From Rhodobacterales bacterium HKCCE2091 (GTDB lineage Bacteria; Pseudomonadota; Alphaproteobacteria; Rhodobacterales; Rhodobacteraceae): a stretch of DNA of 64,000 bases. Position 1 is the stretch's first letter. Each line of letters opens with the position of its first letter. Of the stretch, positions 8,340 through 16,518 are shown in pieces. The stretch spans positions 1-64,000 of the forward strand of contig WVSL01000003.1 in NCBI GenBank assembly GCA_015689685.1, given 5' to 3'. The notes under the pieces were generated by a model. The model did not search any database and was not told where the DNA came from. It saw nothing but the letters and a program-made list of their open reading frames with translations. The position numbers were made by a program, and so were the translations under genes.

Positions 8340-9113
8340 TCAGGCGGCGCGGTCGCAGAGATAGCCGAGGATGTTGGACCAGAGCCGCGCGTAGCCGGGC
8401 CAGTCGCAGAAGGCTGGCGGGGCCCAGTGCGGCCCGATGTCCGACATCCACGCGACCGTCCGGCCCGCGCCGTGCCGGCCCGCGGCCAGGAGCGGATGGG
8501 TTCCCTGCGCCGTGACCGCGCTGACGATGGCATCGTGACCCGCGGCCATCGTCACCTCGTTCAGGCCGAGAAGCGGCGGCCAGTCGCCGGGCACGCCATC
8601 GAGCAGCGCGTGGCCCGGATCGGCGAAGTCGTAGCCGATGCCTTCGGGCGATTCGATCCGGTCGTCCCAGGGATGGCAACGGACGGGCAGGGTGGTCTCG
8701 ACCGGGGTGTTGCGCCAGCGCGCGCGCCCGTCGATGCCCTGGAAGGTCAGGTAGCCGCCGATCATCGCCAGCCCGCCGCCCGCCGCCACCCAGTCGCGCA
8801 GGAGAATCAGCCGGTTCGGCACGGTGCGGGATGTCAGCCAGACTTCGGGATGCAGCAGGATCGAGTTCGCGCCGATGTCGGACAGGAGGATCGCGTCCCA
8901 CCGGTCGTAGCCCGCGATCTCCAGCGGCAGACCCTCGGGCGCCTCGTGGGCGGCCATGTGCTCGATCTCGAAGCCCGAGCCATCGAGCGCGGCGATCAGT
9001 GGCCCCGCGCCGGAGTGGAACGTGGTGGAGCCGAAATTGTCGAAGCCCTTGTAATGCGTCGCGGAACTGACCCAGCTTTCGCCGACCAGCAGCACCTTCT
9101 TCGTCTCAGGCAT
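8340..9113 (-). CDS. putative glutamine-amidotransferase-like protein (PF07090 type)
   Basis: A 257-residue cytosolic protein matching the ThuA/GATase1-like fold of family PF07090: an N-terminal VLLVGESWVSS strand and a central AGGGLAMIGGYLTFQG segment. The nucleophile-elbow position has Gly-Gly-Tyr instead of the Gly-x-Cys-x-Gly of true glutamine amidotransferases, so glutaminase activity is doubtful. The ATG at 9113 is preferred over one four codons upstream because GGAGGGG stands just before it. It converges on the methyltransferase gene across 109 bases in which nothing else was seen. Confidence 0.7.
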   Translation of the reverse strand: MPETKKVLLVGESWVSSATHYKGFDNFGSTTFHSGAGPLIAALDGSGFEIEHMAAHEAPEGLPLEIAGYDRWDAILLSDIGANSILLHPEVWLTSRTVPNRLILLRDWVAAGGGLAMIGGYLTFQGIDGRARWRNTPVETTLPVRCHPWDDRIESPEGIGYDFADPGHALLDGVPGDWPPLLGLNEVTMAAGHDAIVSAVTAQGTHPLLAAGRHGAGRTVAWMSDIGPHWAPPAFCDWPGYARLWSNILGYLCDRAA

Positions 9114-9185
9114 CGTCCCCTCCATCCGCTGTTGAACATCGAACCGCTCGTCCGAGTTAAACCACCTCTCCCCCGAAACGAAAAT

Positions 9186-9209
9186 GGGCGGCCCCCGAGG
9201 GGACCGCCC
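9186..9209 (-). terminator. rho-independent terminator of the amt operon
   Basis: Inverted repeat GGGCGG-CCCC/GGGG-CCGCCC with one mismatch. On the minus strand it is followed by ATTTTCGTTTC. It lies 25 bases past the stop of the 55-residue membrane peptide gene, so it should end the amtB transcript. Confidence 0.75.
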
Positions 9210-9233
9210 GACCCGCCTGCGAGGGCTCGGGTC

Positions 9234-9401
9234 TTACTTGTGCGCCGAGTAGGCGTGCTTCTCGTGCATCGCGGCCAGCGCGATGGCGCCGAAGGTGACC
9301 ACCACGGCGGCGATCAGGATCAGGCTCATGACGCCGGGGTTGTGGGCGAAGGTGAAGATCGCCTCCGCGCCTTCGAAAGTGTCGATCGGTGAGGTGTTCA
9401 T
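9234..9401 (-). CDS. 55-residue single-pass membrane peptide next to amtB
   Basis: A short gene encoding 55 residues. It begins MNTSPIDTF, has one hydrophobic helix (about 25-44, VMSLILIAAVVVTFGAIAL) and a His/Lys-containing tail ending YSAHK. The start is supported by GAAAGGAA about 9 bases upstream. It begins 15 bases after the ammonium transporter stop and is followed by a hairpin terminator, so it is the last gene of that transcript. No named family was recognised. Its position is where glnK normally accompanies amtB, but it shows no resemblance to a PII protein. A small accessory subunit of the transporter is a reasonable guess. Confidence 0.7.
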   Translation of the reverse strand: MNTSPIDTFEGAEAIFTFAHNPGVMSLILIAAVVVTFGAIALAAMHEKHAYSAHK

Positions 9402-9416
9402 GCGGTGGTTCCTTTC

Positions 9417-10769
9417 TCACTCGGCCGGGGTTGCGACCGGATCGGTCGTCGCGACCGGGCCGGGGATGTAGTTTTCCGGGTAGGCCTGCACCGGGACCTT
9501 CACGATATCGAGGCCCTTCTCCTGGATGTGGTCCGGCACCCGCAGGAGACCGACGGCCTTGAGGATCAGCGAGGCGACGTAGCCCGGGATGAAGCCCAGG
9601 AGCGCCATCACCACCGCGCCGCCGATCTGGCCGAGCAGGTTCACCGCCGGTGCGCCCTCGATCACGTTCGGGTAGCCCGACGCGAAGACGCCGCAGGCCA
9701 CGACGCCGATCAGGCCGCCGATGCCGTGGACCGGGAAGGCGCCGACGGCGTCGTCGATCCCGCGCTTCTCGAGCCAGACCGCGACCATCGGCACCACGAA
9801 GCCGCCGAAGCAGCCAAGCAGGAACGCGAGCGGCGGGTAGTAGACGTCGAGGCCGGAGGCCGCGCAGAAGATGCCGATCAGCGCGCCGGACATCATCCAG
9901 AACGGGTCACGCGTCTTGACCCAGGCCCCGATGATGCCGCCGGCCATGCCCATGAGCGTGTTGAACGCGAAGGACGACAGCGTGGCGGGCTGGCCGTAGA
10001 TGTTCACCCACTGCTCGCCGGGGATGTAGATGATGCAGCCGCCGAGGAAGCCGAAGAAGCCCACGATGATGAGCATCAGGCCGGTGATGGTGAACGGGAT
10101 GTTGTGCGCCTTGATGACATTGGCGCTGCCGTCGGCGTTGAACTTGCCGACCCGCGGCCCGAGGTTGATGAGCACGCCGAGCGCGAAGAAGCCCGCGACC
10201 ATGTGAACGACCCCCGCCGCGCCGACGTCGTGGTAGCCCCACCGCACCGTCAGCCAGCCGGCCGGGTGCCAGCCCCAGGCGCCGCCCAGGATCCAGACGA
10301 CCGAACCGAGCAGGATCGCGAGGATCAGGAAGCCCGCGGTCTGGATCCGCTCGATCACCGCGCCCGAGAAGATCGAGGCGGTGGTGGCGGCGAAGAGCGT
10401 GAAGGCAGCCCAGAACACGCCGGTCGCGTTGTCCGCGAGGTTCGGCCCCATCGACAGGTCCCAGGGCAGGCCCGCCGCGCCGTCCTCGGCCGGAATGAAG
10501 CCGTTGTAGAAGGCAAGGTAGATGTACCAGCCGAAGAAGTAGAAGGTCGGCACCATGAACGCGAAGGCGAGGATGTTCTTGATCCCCGAGGCGAGCACGT
10601 TCTTGACCCGGCTCGCGCCCATCTCGTAGGCGAGGAAGCCCGCGTGGATGGCGATCATCAGCGCGGTGCACCACCAGTAGAAGATTTCCATGTTGACCGT
10701 GCCGGCCCAGGCCTGCGCGGCTTCGAGCGCGGCGATCTGCTCCGTCAGCTCGGCTATCTGTTGTTCCAT
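9417..10769 (-). CDS. amtB: ammonium transporter (Amt/MEP/Rh family)
   Basis: A 450-residue polytopic inner-membrane protein of the ammonium transporter family, with about eleven helices. The two pore histidines are in VVHMVAGFFALG and FPVHGIGGLIG. The N-terminus is unusual: instead of a signal peptide it begins with a heptad-like, Glu/Gln-rich stretch (MEQQIAELTEQIAALEAAQ) before the first helix. The ATG at 10769 is preceded by AGGAAG; an in-frame ATG at 10823 would add 18 residues but lies almost on an operator-like site. It is divergent from the GS-like gene. Release of ammonium from amine breakdown in the neighbouring genes gives a plausible link. Confidence 0.9.
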   Translation of the reverse strand: MEQQIAELTEQIAALEAAQAWAGTVNMEIFYWWCTALMIAIHAGFLAYEMGASRVKNVLASGIKNILAFAFMVPTFYFFGWYIYLAFYNGFIPAEDGAAGLPWDLSMGPNLADNATGVFWAAFTLFAATTASIFSGAVIERIQTAGFLILAILLGSVVWILGGAWGWHPAGWLTVRWGYHDVGAAGVVHMVAGFFALGVLINLGPRVGKFNADGSANVIKAHNIPFTITGLMLIIVGFFGFLGGCIIYIPGEQWVNIYGQPATLSSFAFNTLMGMAGGIIGAWVKTRDPFWMMSGALIGIFCAASGLDVYYPPLAFLLGCFGGFVVPMVAVWLEKRGIDDAVGAFPVHGIGGLIGVVACGVFASGYPNVIEGAPAVNLLGQIGGAVVMALLGFIPGYVASLILKAVGLLRVPDHIQEKGLDIVKVPVQAYPENYIPGPVATTDPVATPAE

Positions 10770-10831
10770 TCTTCCTATCCCATCGTTTTCTCGGGCGGGT
10801 CCTTTCGTCTGGCGCGCCCCCATTCGTCAGG

Positions 10832-10849
10832 GTGAAGAATCTTTCCTGA
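10832..10849 (-). promoter_or_regulatory. operator-like motif site 1 (amtB)
   Basis: On the minus strand this reads CAGGAAAGATTCTTCACC, 13/18 identical to each of sites 3 and 4. It lies 63 bases upstream of the amtB start and reads in the direction of amtB. Confidence 0.5.
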
Positions 10850-10985
10850 GGGACAAAACGGCGACTCGGCGGAGCAGGCGTGAATCCGGCTTGGTGCACC
10901 TTTCAGGGCCCCTCGAACCGCGAAGCGCACAAGCCTTGGGCAAACGGTGAACAGGCGCTGCCGCATTCCGCGACAATTCCACTAA

Positions 10986-11003
10986 CAGGAAGAAATTTTT
11001 CCC
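10986..11003 (+). promoter_or_regulatory. operator-like motif site 2 (GS-like/P450 operon)
   Basis: Reads CAGGAAGAAATTTTTCCC, 12/18 to the consensus CAGGAAANATATTTCACC, and contains the near-perfect palindrome GGAAGAAATTTTTCC. It lies about 118 bases upstream of the ligase start and is the most divergent of the four sites. Confidence 0.4.
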
Positions 11004-11121
11004 CACGGTAATATTGCGTCGTGGACAGGGGGCGATTCGTCGGGTCCAAATCGGGGTCGAGACCGGGGCGCGGGGTGCGTGCGCCGGAAAACGGGGCAAG
11101 AAACTGAAGGGTCCGCAGGGA

Positions 11122-12591
11122 ATGGATATCGAAGCGTTCGTCGAGCAGGAGGGCCGGGACGCCCTGGTGAAACAGGTGCGCGAGAAGATCGACGCGCTCG
11201 GGATCGAGTATCTCTACCTGCAGTTTGTCTCCGTCACCGGCAAAGTGATGGGCAAGGGGATCCCCGCCGACCATTGGGAAAGCGTCGCGAAGAAGGGCTT
11301 CCAGCTCGTCTACGGATCCACCGTCAACCTGTTCACCAACCGCGAGGGCAACTACCTCGGCTACGGGCCCGAAGCCGCCGAACTCGTTGGCATTCCCGAG
11401 CCCGAGACCTTCATGCAGCTTCCCTGGGCGCCGGAAATCGGCCGGATGTTCTGCACGCTGTTCCGCAACCGCGAGGAAAAGGTGGATCCCGGCGCGTACC
11501 TGACCGCCGATTGCCGCGGCAACCTTCGCCGGATGCACGAGGACTTCAAGGCCAAGCACGGGCTGCAGCTTCGCATGGGCACCGAGCCCGAGATGATGTG
11601 GCTGAAGTACGACGAGGACGGCAAGCCGTCCGAGGGCTATTCCAAGCCCTACTGCTACCACATCCACCAGTTCGAGGCCCTGCGCCCGGTGTCGATGCAG
11701 GTGATCCGTTACGCCCGCAAGATGGGTCTCGACATGATCCAGGGCGACCACGAGGACGCGCCGGGGCAGCTGGAACTGAACTGGACCTTCGACGACGTGT
11801 TGCGGAACGCCGACCGTCTGACGACCTACCGCCAGCTTTGCGCGCAGGTGGCGCGCGAGAACGGCATCTTCGCCTGCTTCATGACCAAGCCCTTCATGGG
11901 TGTCTCGGCCTCGGGCTGCCATCACAACATGTCGCTCTGGACCGAGGGCGAGGACGTGTTCAGACGCACCGGCAACGACCCCGACAACCTGCCGGGGATG
12001 GAAGCGAACTACATGTATGTCTCGGGCGGGGACAACACGTTCATGCCGGATACCGACGACCCGCAGATGCCGGGCAAGACCGGCCTGAAGGCCATCGGCG
12101 GCGTGGTGCAGCACCTGCAGGCGCTGACCGCGATCGGGGCGTCGACCGTGAACAGCTACCGCCGGCTCTGGGACACGGGGTTCTGGGCGCCGGTCTTCTC
12201 CGACTGGGGCTTCCAGAACCGCACCACGGGCCTCCGCGTCTCTGCCCCCGGCCGGTTCGAATACCGCTCGGTCGACTCGATGGTGAACCCCTACCTGATG
12301 GGATCGGCGCTGCTGGCGGCGATGGATGACGGGCTCGACAACGACCTCGACCCCGGCAAGCCGGAGGAGCGGAACATCTACGAGGCGATGGCCCAGGGCA
12401 AGAAGGTGAAGAAGCTGCCGATGTCGCTCGGCGAGGCGCTGATCCACCTGGAGAACGACGAGGTCGTGCAGCGCGGGCTGCCGGGCGAGATGTTCCGGCT
12501 CTACCATGAGTACAAGTCCGACGAGTGGGCGCGCTTCATGTCCACCGTCACCGACTGGGACAAGGACACCTACATGGAGTGCCTGCCATGA
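11122..12591 (+). CDS. glutamine-synthetase-like gamma-glutamyl amide ligase
   Basis: A 489-residue member of the glutamine synthetase superfamily. It keeps the metal/glutamate-site elements MGTEPEMMW, GDHEDAPGQLELNW, SGCHHNMSLW and the basic NRTTGLRVSAPGRFEYRS segment. It is clearly different from the two other synthetase-like proteins in this window and is not a canonical GlnA: it lacks the Tyr-adenylylation region and housekeeping context. The likely reaction is ATP-dependent joining of an amine to the gamma-carboxyl of glutamate; the amine is unknown. The start at 11122 has a modest CAGGGA in front. Its stop overlaps the start of a cytochrome P450 gene (ATGA), which indicates that the two act together. 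Confidence 0.8.
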   Translation: MDIEAFVEQEGRDALVKQVREKIDALGIEYLYLQFVSVTGKVMGKGIPADHWESVAKKGFQLVYGSTVNLFTNREGNYLGYGPEAAELVGIPEPETFMQLPWAPEIGRMFCTLFRNREEKVDPGAYLTADCRGNLRRMHEDFKAKHGLQLRMGTEPEMMWLKYDEDGKPSEGYSKPYCYHIHQFEALRPVSMQVIRYARKMGLDMIQGDHEDAPGQLELNWTFDDVLRNADRLTTYRQLCAQVARENGIFACFMTKPFMGVSASGCHHNMSLWTEGEDVFRRTGNDPDNLPGMEANYMYVSGGDNTFMPDTDDPQMPGKTGLKAIGGVVQHLQALTAIGASTVNSYRRLWDTGFWAPVFSDWGFQNRTTGLRVSAPGRFEYRSVDSMVNPYLMGSALLAAMDDGLDNDLDPGKPEERNIYEAMAQGKKVKKLPMSLGEALIHLENDEVVQRGLPGEMFRLYHEYKSDEWARFMSTVTDWDKDTYMECLP

Positions 12592-13784
12592 GCCTCGCGC
12601 TCGACGACGCGCCGTATCTCGATGTCGCCAACCCGGACTTCTCGCTCCGCTCCGCACCGGTCCGGAAGGCGCGCGACGAAAGCTGGTTCGCGCGCACGCC
12701 CTACGGGCTCGCCGTCCTGCGCCACAAGGAGATGGGCGAGCTTCTGACCCACAAGAGCCTGATCCAGGGCTCGCAGAACTGGCCGGAGCTGAACGGCGTG
12801 ACGTCGGGCGTGTTCCATGACTGGTGGAACCGCTCGATCCTCGTGACCGAGGGCGAGGATCACTGGCGGCTCCGGCGGCTGGTCAACCCCGCCTTCTCGC
12901 CCAAGGTCGTGAAGGCGCTGATGCCGGACTTCGAGCGGATCGCGAACGACCTCGCGGACGGGTTCGTCGGCTCGGGCGAATGCGATTTCATGGCGGAGTT
13001 CGCGGACCCTTACGCCGCGCGGGTGCTGTGCCTGCTGCTCGGCCTGCCGGAAAGCGAGGCGCCGTTCATCCTGCGGACCTCGGCCACGATGGGCCTCGCG
13101 CTCGGCGTCAACTTCCCGAAGGTCGCGGACAGGGTCGAGGCCGCGACGGTGGAGCTTGGCGACTACATCGCCGGGGTGCTGGCCGAAAGGCAGGCGAACC
13201 CAGGCGAGGACATCCTGTCCATCATGGTGCAGGCCTCCGAGGGCGGCGACCGGCTGACCGGGGACGAACTGCACAACCTCGCCATGATGCTCGCCTTCGC
13301 GGGCGTGGACACGACGCGGAACCAACTCGGGCTCGGCCTGTCGATGTTCATGGATCACCCCGACCAGTGGGAGGCGCTGGCCGCCGACCCTTCGCTCGAC
13401 ATGGCCGCCGCGACCGAGGTCATGCGGATGCGCCCGACCATCACCTGGGTCACGCGCGAGGCGATCGAGACCTTCGACTTCCGCGACGTGACAATCCCGA
13501 AGGGGACCGTCCTGCATCTCTATTCCGAAAGCGCGGGCACCGATCCCGCGGCGATGGGCGACGCGCCGTTCGACATCACGGCGAAACGGGCGCGGAATTA
13601 CGGCTTCGGCGGCGGCATCCACCATTGCCTCGGCAACCTCGTGGCGCGGAACGACATGGCGGTGGCCTACCGGGTGCTGTCGGCGCGAATGAAGGCGCCG
13701 CGCGTCGCGGGCGAGGCGACCTGGCTGGCCGATAGCGGGAATACCGGGCCGATTTCGCTGCCGATCGCGTTCGAGGCGCGGTAG
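12588..13784 (+). CDS. cytochrome P450
   Basis: A 398-residue bacterial class I P450. It shows the I-helix AFAGVDTTRN, the K-helix ExxR as EVMR, and the haem ligand Cys347 in FGGGIHHCLGN. No ferredoxin or ferredoxin reductase is fused or adjacent, so redox partners must come from elsewhere. It is translationally coupled to the GS-like ligase by an ATGA overlap. In aniline-type pathways a GS-like enzyme first gamma-glutamylates the amine before oxygenation. By analogy, this P450 may act on a gamma-glutamyl amide made by its partner. The substrate is unproven. Confidence 0.9.
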   Translation: MSLALDDAPYLDVANPDFSLRSAPVRKARDESWFARTPYGLAVLRHKEMGELLTHKSLIQGSQNWPELNGVTSGVFHDWWNRSILVTEGEDHWRLRRLVNPAFSPKVVKALMPDFERIANDLADGFVGSGECDFMAEFADPYAARVLCLLLGLPESEAPFILRTSATMGLALGVNFPKVADRVEAATVELGDYIAGVLAERQANPGEDILSIMVQASEGGDRLTGDELHNLAMMLAFAGVDTTRNQLGLGLSMFMDHPDQWEALAADPSLDMAAATEVMRMRPTITWVTREAIETFDFRDVTIPKGTVLHLYSESAGTDPAAMGDAPFDITAKRARNYGFGGGIHHCLGNLVARNDMAVAYRVLSARMKAPRVAGEATWLADSGNTGPISLPIAFEAR

Positions 13785-13828
13785 GGGCGGTGAGGCTGGC
13801 GCGGAACAAGGCCGTCAGGCCGCCGCGC

Positions 13829-13860
13829 ATCGCCGGGCCGCCCCCCGGCCCGGCGATTTG
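13829..13860 (+). terminator. hairpin terminator after P450
   Basis: A perfect 11-bp inverted repeat, ATCGCCGGGCC with GGCCCGGCGAT, separated by 7 bases and followed by TTG. It stands 45 bases after the P450 stop, in the gap before the convergent GMC gene. The short T run makes it a modest intrinsic terminator. Nothing else was seen in the 203-base gap. Confidence 0.65.
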
Positions 13861-13987
13861 TCGACGACAGGACGTCGCCCCGAGCTATTGCGGACGTGGC
13901 AGGCATGAAGCGCCGTGGCAGACCCGATGAACGCCGCGCCGCGGCCCGACGATGTGCGGCTCCTCGCCCGATGGGTAGGGTCGCGCC

Positions 13988-15511
13988 CTAGGACGCCAAC
14001 GCCGCCGCGATCTTCCGCGCCGCGAGCGCCCCGATCACGATGGCGGGCGCGTTGGTGTTGCCCGAGGTGATACGCGGCATCACCGAGGCATCGGCGACCG
14101 ACAGTCCCTCGACCCCGCGCACGGCCATCGTCTCCGGGTCCACGACCGCGCCGTCGTCGGTCCCCATCCGCGCCGTGCCGACCGGGTGATAGATCGAATC
14201 CGCCGTCGCCCGCACCACCGCGTCGAGGTCATCGTCCGTCACCACGCCGGGTCCGGGGCGCAGTTCCTCGCCCGTGATCGCGGTGAGCGACGGCTGGCGG
14301 CAGAGGTCGCGCAGCATCTTCAGCCCCTCGCGCAGCATCCGCCGGTCGGTTTCCGTCGCGAGGTAGTTCGGGTCGATCAGCGGTTTCGCCAGCGGATCGG
14401 CGGAGGCGAGGCGCAGCGTTCCCCGGCTTTCCGGCTGCAGCTGCGTCATGTCGATTGCGAAGCCGTGCCCGCGGTCCTCCGCCGTCGCCCCGTCGAAGGC
14501 GAGCGCGTTGATGAAGTGCAGCTGCGTGTCCGGTGGCCCGTCGCCGGGGGACAGCCGCAGGAACGCCCCGGCCTCCAGCCCCTGCAACCGCCCCGCGCCG
14601 GTTCCGGTAAGGAAGTAGCGCGCCCCTGTCAGCAGGTAGTTCGGGAACTTCGCGTCGTCCCAGAGGGAGAGCGGCTCCGTCATCCGGTGCTTGACCTTGA
14701 CCTCGAGATGGTCGTGCAGGTTCGCGCCGACGCCGGGCAGGTCCGCATGGACCGCGATGCCGTGGGCGGAGAGGTGGTCGGCGGCGCCGAGCCCCGACAG
14801 CATCAGGACCTGCGGCGTCCCGATGGCACCTGTCGCGAGCACCACGTGACCGCCATGCACCGTCCCGTCCGTGAGGCGAACGCCATCGACCTTCGCCCCG
14901 CCGGTGAGGCCGAGCACCTGCGCGCCGGTGCGGATCGTCAGGTTCGGGCGGCCCGCCGCGCGGCCGAGGTAGGCGTCGGCGGCGGATCGGCGGCGGCCCC
15001 CGACCACGTTCAGCCGGAACGGGCCGAAGCCGTCCTCGCGCCCGTCGACCGCGTGCCGCACCGGGTAACCGGCCTCGCCGCCCGCGGCGACGAAGGCGTC
15101 GTAGGCCGGGCCGGAGGGGGGCAGGGCGGGGGCCATGATCTCCTCGACCTCGGCCAGGACCGGTTCGACCGCGGCCCAGTCCCACCCCGCACAACCCCAG
15201 GCGTCGTAGTCCGACCGATGCCCGACCACCCAGACCATCGCGTTGATCGCCGACGACCCGCCGAGCGCGCGGCCCCGCGGGACGTAGAGCCTGCGCCCAT
15301 CCATGTGCGCCTGCGGAACGGTCTCGAAATGCCAGTTCCAGCGCGGCGCGGCGATTGCCCTGGCGACCGCGGCGGGCATTCCGATGAACGGGTGGCGTCC
15401 CGGCGGCCCGGCCTCGATCAGCAGCACGTCGCAGGTCGGGTCGCGGCTCAGCCCCTCGGCCAGCGCGCATCCGGCGCTGCCCGCGCCGACGACGATGACA
15501 TCGTGGCTCAC
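13988..15511 (-). CDS. GMC-family FAD oxidoreductase (choline dehydrogenase-like)
   Basis: A 507-residue GMC oxidoreductase. It has the N-terminal dinucleotide fold VVGAGSAGC, the GMC signature around GRALGGSSAINAMVW, and the C-terminal block with the catalytic His in YHPVGTARMG and Asn in SGNTNAP. Family members oxidise primary or secondary alcohols to aldehydes, choline being one. It is the last gene of a three-gene minus-strand operon and overlaps the hydrolase stop by 4 bases (ATGA). Choline or an amino-alcohol fits the amine context, but BetA itself is longer and the identity cannot be fixed from sequence. Confidence 0.85.
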   Translation of the reverse strand: MSHDVIVVGAGSAGCALAEGLSRDPTCDVLLIEAGPPGRHPFIGMPAAVARAIAAPRWNWHFETVPQAHMDGRRLYVPRGRALGGSSAINAMVWVVGHRSDYDAWGCAGWDWAAVEPVLAEVEEIMAPALPPSGPAYDAFVAAGGEAGYPVRHAVDGREDGFGPFRLNVVGGRRRSAADAYLGRAAGRPNLTIRTGAQVLGLTGGAKVDGVRLTDGTVHGGHVVLATGAIGTPQVLMLSGLGAADHLSAHGIAVHADLPGVGANLHDHLEVKVKHRMTEPLSLWDDAKFPNYLLTGARYFLTGTGAGRLQGLEAGAFLRLSPGDGPPDTQLHFINALAFDGATAEDRGHGFAIDMTQLQPESRGTLRLASADPLAKPLIDPNYLATETDRRMLREGLKMLRDLCRQPSLTAITGEELRPGPGVVTDDDLDAVVRATADSIYHPVGTARMGTDDGAVVDPETMAVRGVEGLSVADASVMPRITSGNTNAPAIVIGALAARKIAAALAS

Positions 15512-16518
15512 GCCAGCAACTCGGCCAGGGCGGCGTTCACGAAATCGAAGTCCGGGCGGTATCGGCCCGCGCCCGCGTAGTGGCCCCAGATCGACTCGAT
15601 CACCCGCAGTTCCGCGTTAGGCATCCGCGCCACTTCCCACGCGTTGTCCTCGGGCGGGAAGTAGAAATCCGTCCGGCCCGGCATGATGATCGACTTCGCG
15701 GTGATCGCGCCGAGCGCGGCCTCGCGGTCGCCGTTGTAGACCGGGTTGTCGGAGATGTCGCAGGCCTGCCACGTCCGGATCAGGGACAGCATGTCGTTCG
15801 CGTCGCGCGGGAAATAGGCCCCGTCCCAGGCGCGTTTCAGGTAGTCTTCGAGCGAGGAGAAGCCGAGATCCGTCCATTTCTCCTGCCGGTACCATTCCTG
15901 GCTCAGCGCCCATCCGGCCCAGACCCGCCCCTGCGCGGTGAAGCCGCGCCAGGGCTGTTCGTCGTAGTAGCCGTTCTTCCAAGCCGGGTCGGTGATGAGC
16001 GCGTATTTCACCCCTTCGAGGAAGACGTGGGTGTGGGGCGCGGTGAAGGCCTGCCCGCAGAAGCAGGACATCGCGCGCACCCGGTCGGGAAACAGCGCCG
16101 CCCAGTGATAGCTCTGCTGCCCGCCCATCGACCAGCCGCAGACCAGCGCCAATTCCTCGATCCCCCAAAGCTCGCGCAGCATCCGTTCCTGTAGAAGAAC
16201 GTTGTCGTAATGGGTGACGGCCGGGAAGTCGGGGCCGGACAGCGGCGCGGGCGTGTTCGAGGGAGAGGACGACGCGCCGTTGCCGAGCGTGTTCGGGATG
16301 ACGATGAAGTATTTCGACGGATCCAGCGCCAGCCCCTCCCCGATCAGCGGCGGCTGGTCGTCGTGGGTTCCCGCGTAGCGGGTCGGGTAGAGGATCACGT
16401 TGTCCTTCGCCGCGTTCAGCGTGCCGTGGGTGACGTAGGCGATCTTCGCGTCCGGCAGGGTGAGCCCCGATTGCAGGACGACGGCGCCCGCGTCCCATGT
16501 CTGGTGGTCGGTCATCAT
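15508..16518 (-). CDS. alpha/beta hydrolase, MetX-like
   Basis: A 336-residue alpha/beta hydrolase of the homoserine O-acetyltransferase (MetX) branch. The nucleophile is Ser130 in CGWSMGGQQ. Acid and His residues are expected near PGRTDFYFPPED and the C-terminal WGHYAGAG. MetX proteins normally carry a longer lid and sit with methionine genes. Here it is coupled on both sides by 4-base overlaps to an amidotransferase and a GMC oxidoreductase, so it more likely acts as a hydrolase or acyltransferase on an intermediate of that operon. Two ATG codons stand in tandem at the start; the first overlaps the upstream TGA. Confidence 0.78.
   Translation of the reverse strand: MMTDHQTWDAGAVVLQSGLTLPDAKIAYVTHGTLNAAKDNVILYPTRYAGTHDDQPPLIGEGLALDPSKYFIVIPNTLGNGASSSPSNTPAPLSGPDFPAVTHYDNVLLQERMLRELWGIEELALVCGWSMGGQQSYHWAALFPDRVRAMSCFCGQAFTAPHTHVFLEGVKYALITDPAWKNGYYDEQPWRGFTAQGRVWAGWALSQEWYRQEKWTDLGFSSLEDYLKRAWDGAYFPRDANDMLSLIRTWQACDISDNPVYNGDREAALGAITAKSIIMPGRTDFYFPPEDNAWEVARMPNAELRVIESIWGHYAGAGRYRPDFDFVNAALAELLA

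Larger units (their letters stand above)
10770..11121. promoter_or_regulatory. divergent control region between amtB and the GS-like gene
   Basis: The only gene-free stretch above 300 bases. It contains an operator-like 18-mer at each end (10832-10849 and 10986-11003), a TTGGGCAAACGG element at 10936-10947 related to those at 17270 and 29016, and a GGTGCACC palindrome at 10893-10900. The A/T-rich patch around 10986-11016 contrasts with the surrounding GC-rich DNA and is the likeliest promoter for the GS-like gene. No clear -35/-10 or sigma-54 element was found. Confidence 0.55.

Noticed and set aside
10893-10900. GGTGCACC palindrome as an NtrC site for amtB
   Set aside because: Only an 8-bp palindrome without the fuller NtrC spacing, and no sigma-54 TGGCAC-N5-TTGC element was found on either strand of the region.
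13785-13987. Possible small gene between P450 and GMC genes
   Set aside because: Only a hairpin terminator was found; short ATG frames there lack ribosome-binding sites and plausible composition.
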